This document shows positions 7,072 through 8,363 of a stretch of DNA of 8,363 nucleotides, in pieces. The position numbers were made by a program, and so were the translations under genes. The notes beneath the pieces are model-generated. The model had not been told where the DNA came from, ran no database searches, and saw only the letters and a list, made by a program, of their open reading frames with translations. How positions within the stretch are numbered: the first letter of the stretch is position 1; each line of letters opens with the position of its first letter. The DNA is taken from contig JALVWW010000256.1 of the NCBI GenBank assembly GCA_027023175.1, forward strand, positions 1-8,363, in the 5' to 3' direction. The stretch comes from Campylobacterales bacterium (GTDB lineage Bacteria > Campylobacterota > Campylobacteria > Campylobacterales > JALSKU01).

Positions 7072-8363
7072 TTATACCTTTTTTATAGTGACTTTTAGCT
7101 CCTGAAAAACTGCATTTTTACCCTCTATCGAAGTGATACGGGGAGTCAGGTAGTTATAGTATCTGTTTCCTGCAAAACACAAAAGGGTGTCGTGTCTTAA
7201 ATTTTTATCTATCTTTATAGTAAAAACAGCTTTTGCATAGTCACTTTTAACTTCGACTTTTTCACTATCTTCAAAACCTAAAAGCGGCGGGATATATAAA
7301 GTGTTATCTGCTTTAAAACTGCTGTTTAGTGAGCTTTTTTGCTTTTTGGTAATGAGATAATACCCCTCATCATCTTCATAATCATCCTCATAGTCATCTT
7401 CATAATCATCCAAAAACAAAAACTTTCCGCTCTGGGTATAAAAATTCTCTTTATAAGGCAAATCTTCATAGCTTTTTGATATAAGATATCCCTCTTTTTC
7501 CATACTATTTGAGGAGAGTATCTCATCTATATAACTTTGTTCATCTTTTAACTCTTCATCAAAAAAAGTTTTCATCAGATAATTTATCAAGTCATATTCG
7601 CTTATACCGCTATCATCATCTCTTAACTTTGGCATAAGCCCTATATATTCGTGTCCGTAAGTCGTTCTTATATCATTTTTGCTCAAAAAGTCAACTGTGG
7701 GTAAGATAAGATCAGCCAATTTTGAAGTTTCATTTTCATAAAGCCCGAAATAAACCACAAACCTAGCTTTTTTGAGTCCATCTATAACTTTTGAAGTGGA
7801 AGGCATACTAACAGCCGGATTTGCCCCCTGTATAAAGACCATATCAAACTTTGAAAAATCAACTGTAGGCAAAGTAACTTTTTTTTGATAACTTTCAAAA
7901 GGGTCTTTAAATCCATAAAAACTATCTGAGAGATAGCTTACTCCGCTACCCTCTTTTCCAAAAAGCCCAAGCATTGCCGCAAGAGAGTCTATAGCTCGAA
8001 GCGCAAAGTGTCCAGTGATATACTTTTGCACCCCGATACCTACTAAAAAAACTGTCTTTTTGCCCTTTATCAAGTCTATAACTTCCCACGCTTTGTCTAT
8101 ATCGACTTCACACCCAATGGATAGTTTTTTCATGTGATAACTCTCAAAAAGCTCCACATACTCTTCAAAGTTTTCACTTCTTTGCTCTATAAATTCAGTA
8201 TCTTCTTCCTCTCCCATATAGAGTATCCTTGAGAGCAAAAGTGCCAGAAAAAAGTCTCCTCTTGGTTTTATCTGCAAAAATATATCAGCTTTTTTGGCTA
8301 ATTCTGTTTTGTATGGGTCTATAACAACAAGCTTTTTATCTTTCAAAAAAGGAAGTATGTGTG
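7072..8363 (-). CDS. NuoG-like molybdopterin-family oxidoreductase, C-terminal part (runs off the window)
   Basis: The frame is open to the right edge, so the N-terminal part is missing; a TTG at 8346 lies inside the frame and is not taken as the start. Numbering from that TTG, the visible motifs are LVVIDPYKTELAKKAD (6-21) and FIQGANPAVSMPSTSKV (171-187), followed by ADLILPTVDFLSKND (211-225), all characteristic of the large molybdopterin oxidoreductase family. The segments GIGVQKY and LFGKEGSGV and the GISEYDL block recall subunit G of Campylobacterota complex I, so NuoG is my best guess. However, no nuoH follows; a glycosyltransferase does. Any Fe-S domains and the metal ligand would be outside the window. 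Residues about 313-326 are an acidic tandem repeat, and the C-terminal domain after it is short for a molybdopterin-dinucleotide-binding domain. A formate dehydrogenase-like or nitrate reductase-like relative is the alternative. Confidence 0.75.
   Translation of the reverse strand, partial: HILPFLKDKKLVVIDPYKTELAKKADIFLQIKPRGDFFLALLLSRILYMGEEEDTEFIEQRSENFEEYVELFESYHMKKLSIGCEVDIDKAWEVIDLIKGKKTVFLVGIGVQKYITGHFALRAIDSLAAMLGLFGKEGSGVSYLSDSFYGFKDPFESYQKKVTLPTVDFSKFDMVFIQGANPAVSMPSTSKVIDGLKKARFVVYFGLYENETSKLADLILPTVDFLSKNDIRTTYGHEYIGLMPKLRDDDSGISEYDLINYLMKTFFDEELKDEQSYIDEILSSNSMEKEGYLISKSYEDLPYKENFYTQSGKFLFLDDYEDDYEDDYEDDEGYYLITKKQKSSLNSSFKADNTLYIPPLLGFEDSEKVEVKSDYAKAVFTIKIDKNLRHDTLLCFAGNRYYNYLTPRITSIEGKNAVFQELKVTIKKV
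7369..7410 (-). repeat. 12-bp tandem repeat encoding (DYED)n
   Basis: Three consecutive 12-base units (7369-7380, 7381-7392, 7393-7404; plus-strand form ATCATCTTCATA with one or two changes) plus a half unit to 7410. On the minus strand they encode DYED three times within the NuoG-like protein. Loss or gain of a unit would keep the reading frame. Confidence 0.85.

Noticed and set aside
8344..8346. TTG that could start the NuoG-like gene
   Set aside because: The frame stays open to the window edge and the motif just after it normally lies well inside the molybdopterin domain, so the gene continues upstream.
1..8363. tRNA, rRNA, CRISPR arrays, insertion sequences, attachment sites
   Set aside because: No cloverleaf, spaced direct repeats, transposase or terminal inverted repeats were seen; the DNA is almost entirely protein-coding.

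Overview
The window is AT-rich and densely coded, and looks like part of a Campylobacterota (epsilonproteobacterial) chromosome. Six plus-strand genes recall the Campylobacter jejuni pgl locus in both protein sequence and gene order. The genus cannot be fixed from the sequence, but a free-living relative such as the Sulfurimonas, Sulfurovum or Arcobacter groups would fit. Family comparisons here are from memory of those proteins; no search was run.

Positions 10-6325 (+) hold a tight glycan-biosynthesis operon: a PglA-like family 4 glycosyltransferase, a PglC-like phosphoglycosyl transferase, an ATP-grasp ligase, a HAD-family hydrolase, a PglE-like aminotransferase and a PglF-like membrane 4,6-dehydratase. 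Neighbouring genes overlap by 7-17 bases everywhere except one 44-base gap (1766-1809), which carries an extended -10 promoter-like sequence. In C. jejuni the order is pglA-pglC-pglD-pglE-pglF. Here the place of the acetyltransferase pglD is taken by the ATP-grasp and HAD pair. The simplest reading is that PglF and PglE make a UDP-4-amino-4,6-dideoxy sugar, the ATP-grasp enzyme (perhaps helped by the HAD protein) puts something other than acetyl on the 4-amino group, PglC loads the sugar phosphate onto undecaprenyl phosphate, and PglA adds the next sugar. No oligosaccharyltransferase or flippase is in the window, so protein N-glycosylation versus another surface glycan is undecided.

Positions 6278-8363 (-) hold two genes read toward that operon: the C-terminal part of a NuoG-like molybdopterin-family oxidoreductase that runs off the right edge, and, 5 bases downstream, a family 2 glycosyltransferase with a TTG start. 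Its 3' end overlaps the 3' end of the pglF-like gene by 48 bases, and a hairpin plus T-run that probably terminates the pgl-like operon lies inside its coding sequence.

No tRNA, rRNA, insertion sequence or CRISPR array was seen, and no gene-free stretch exceeds about 50 bases.
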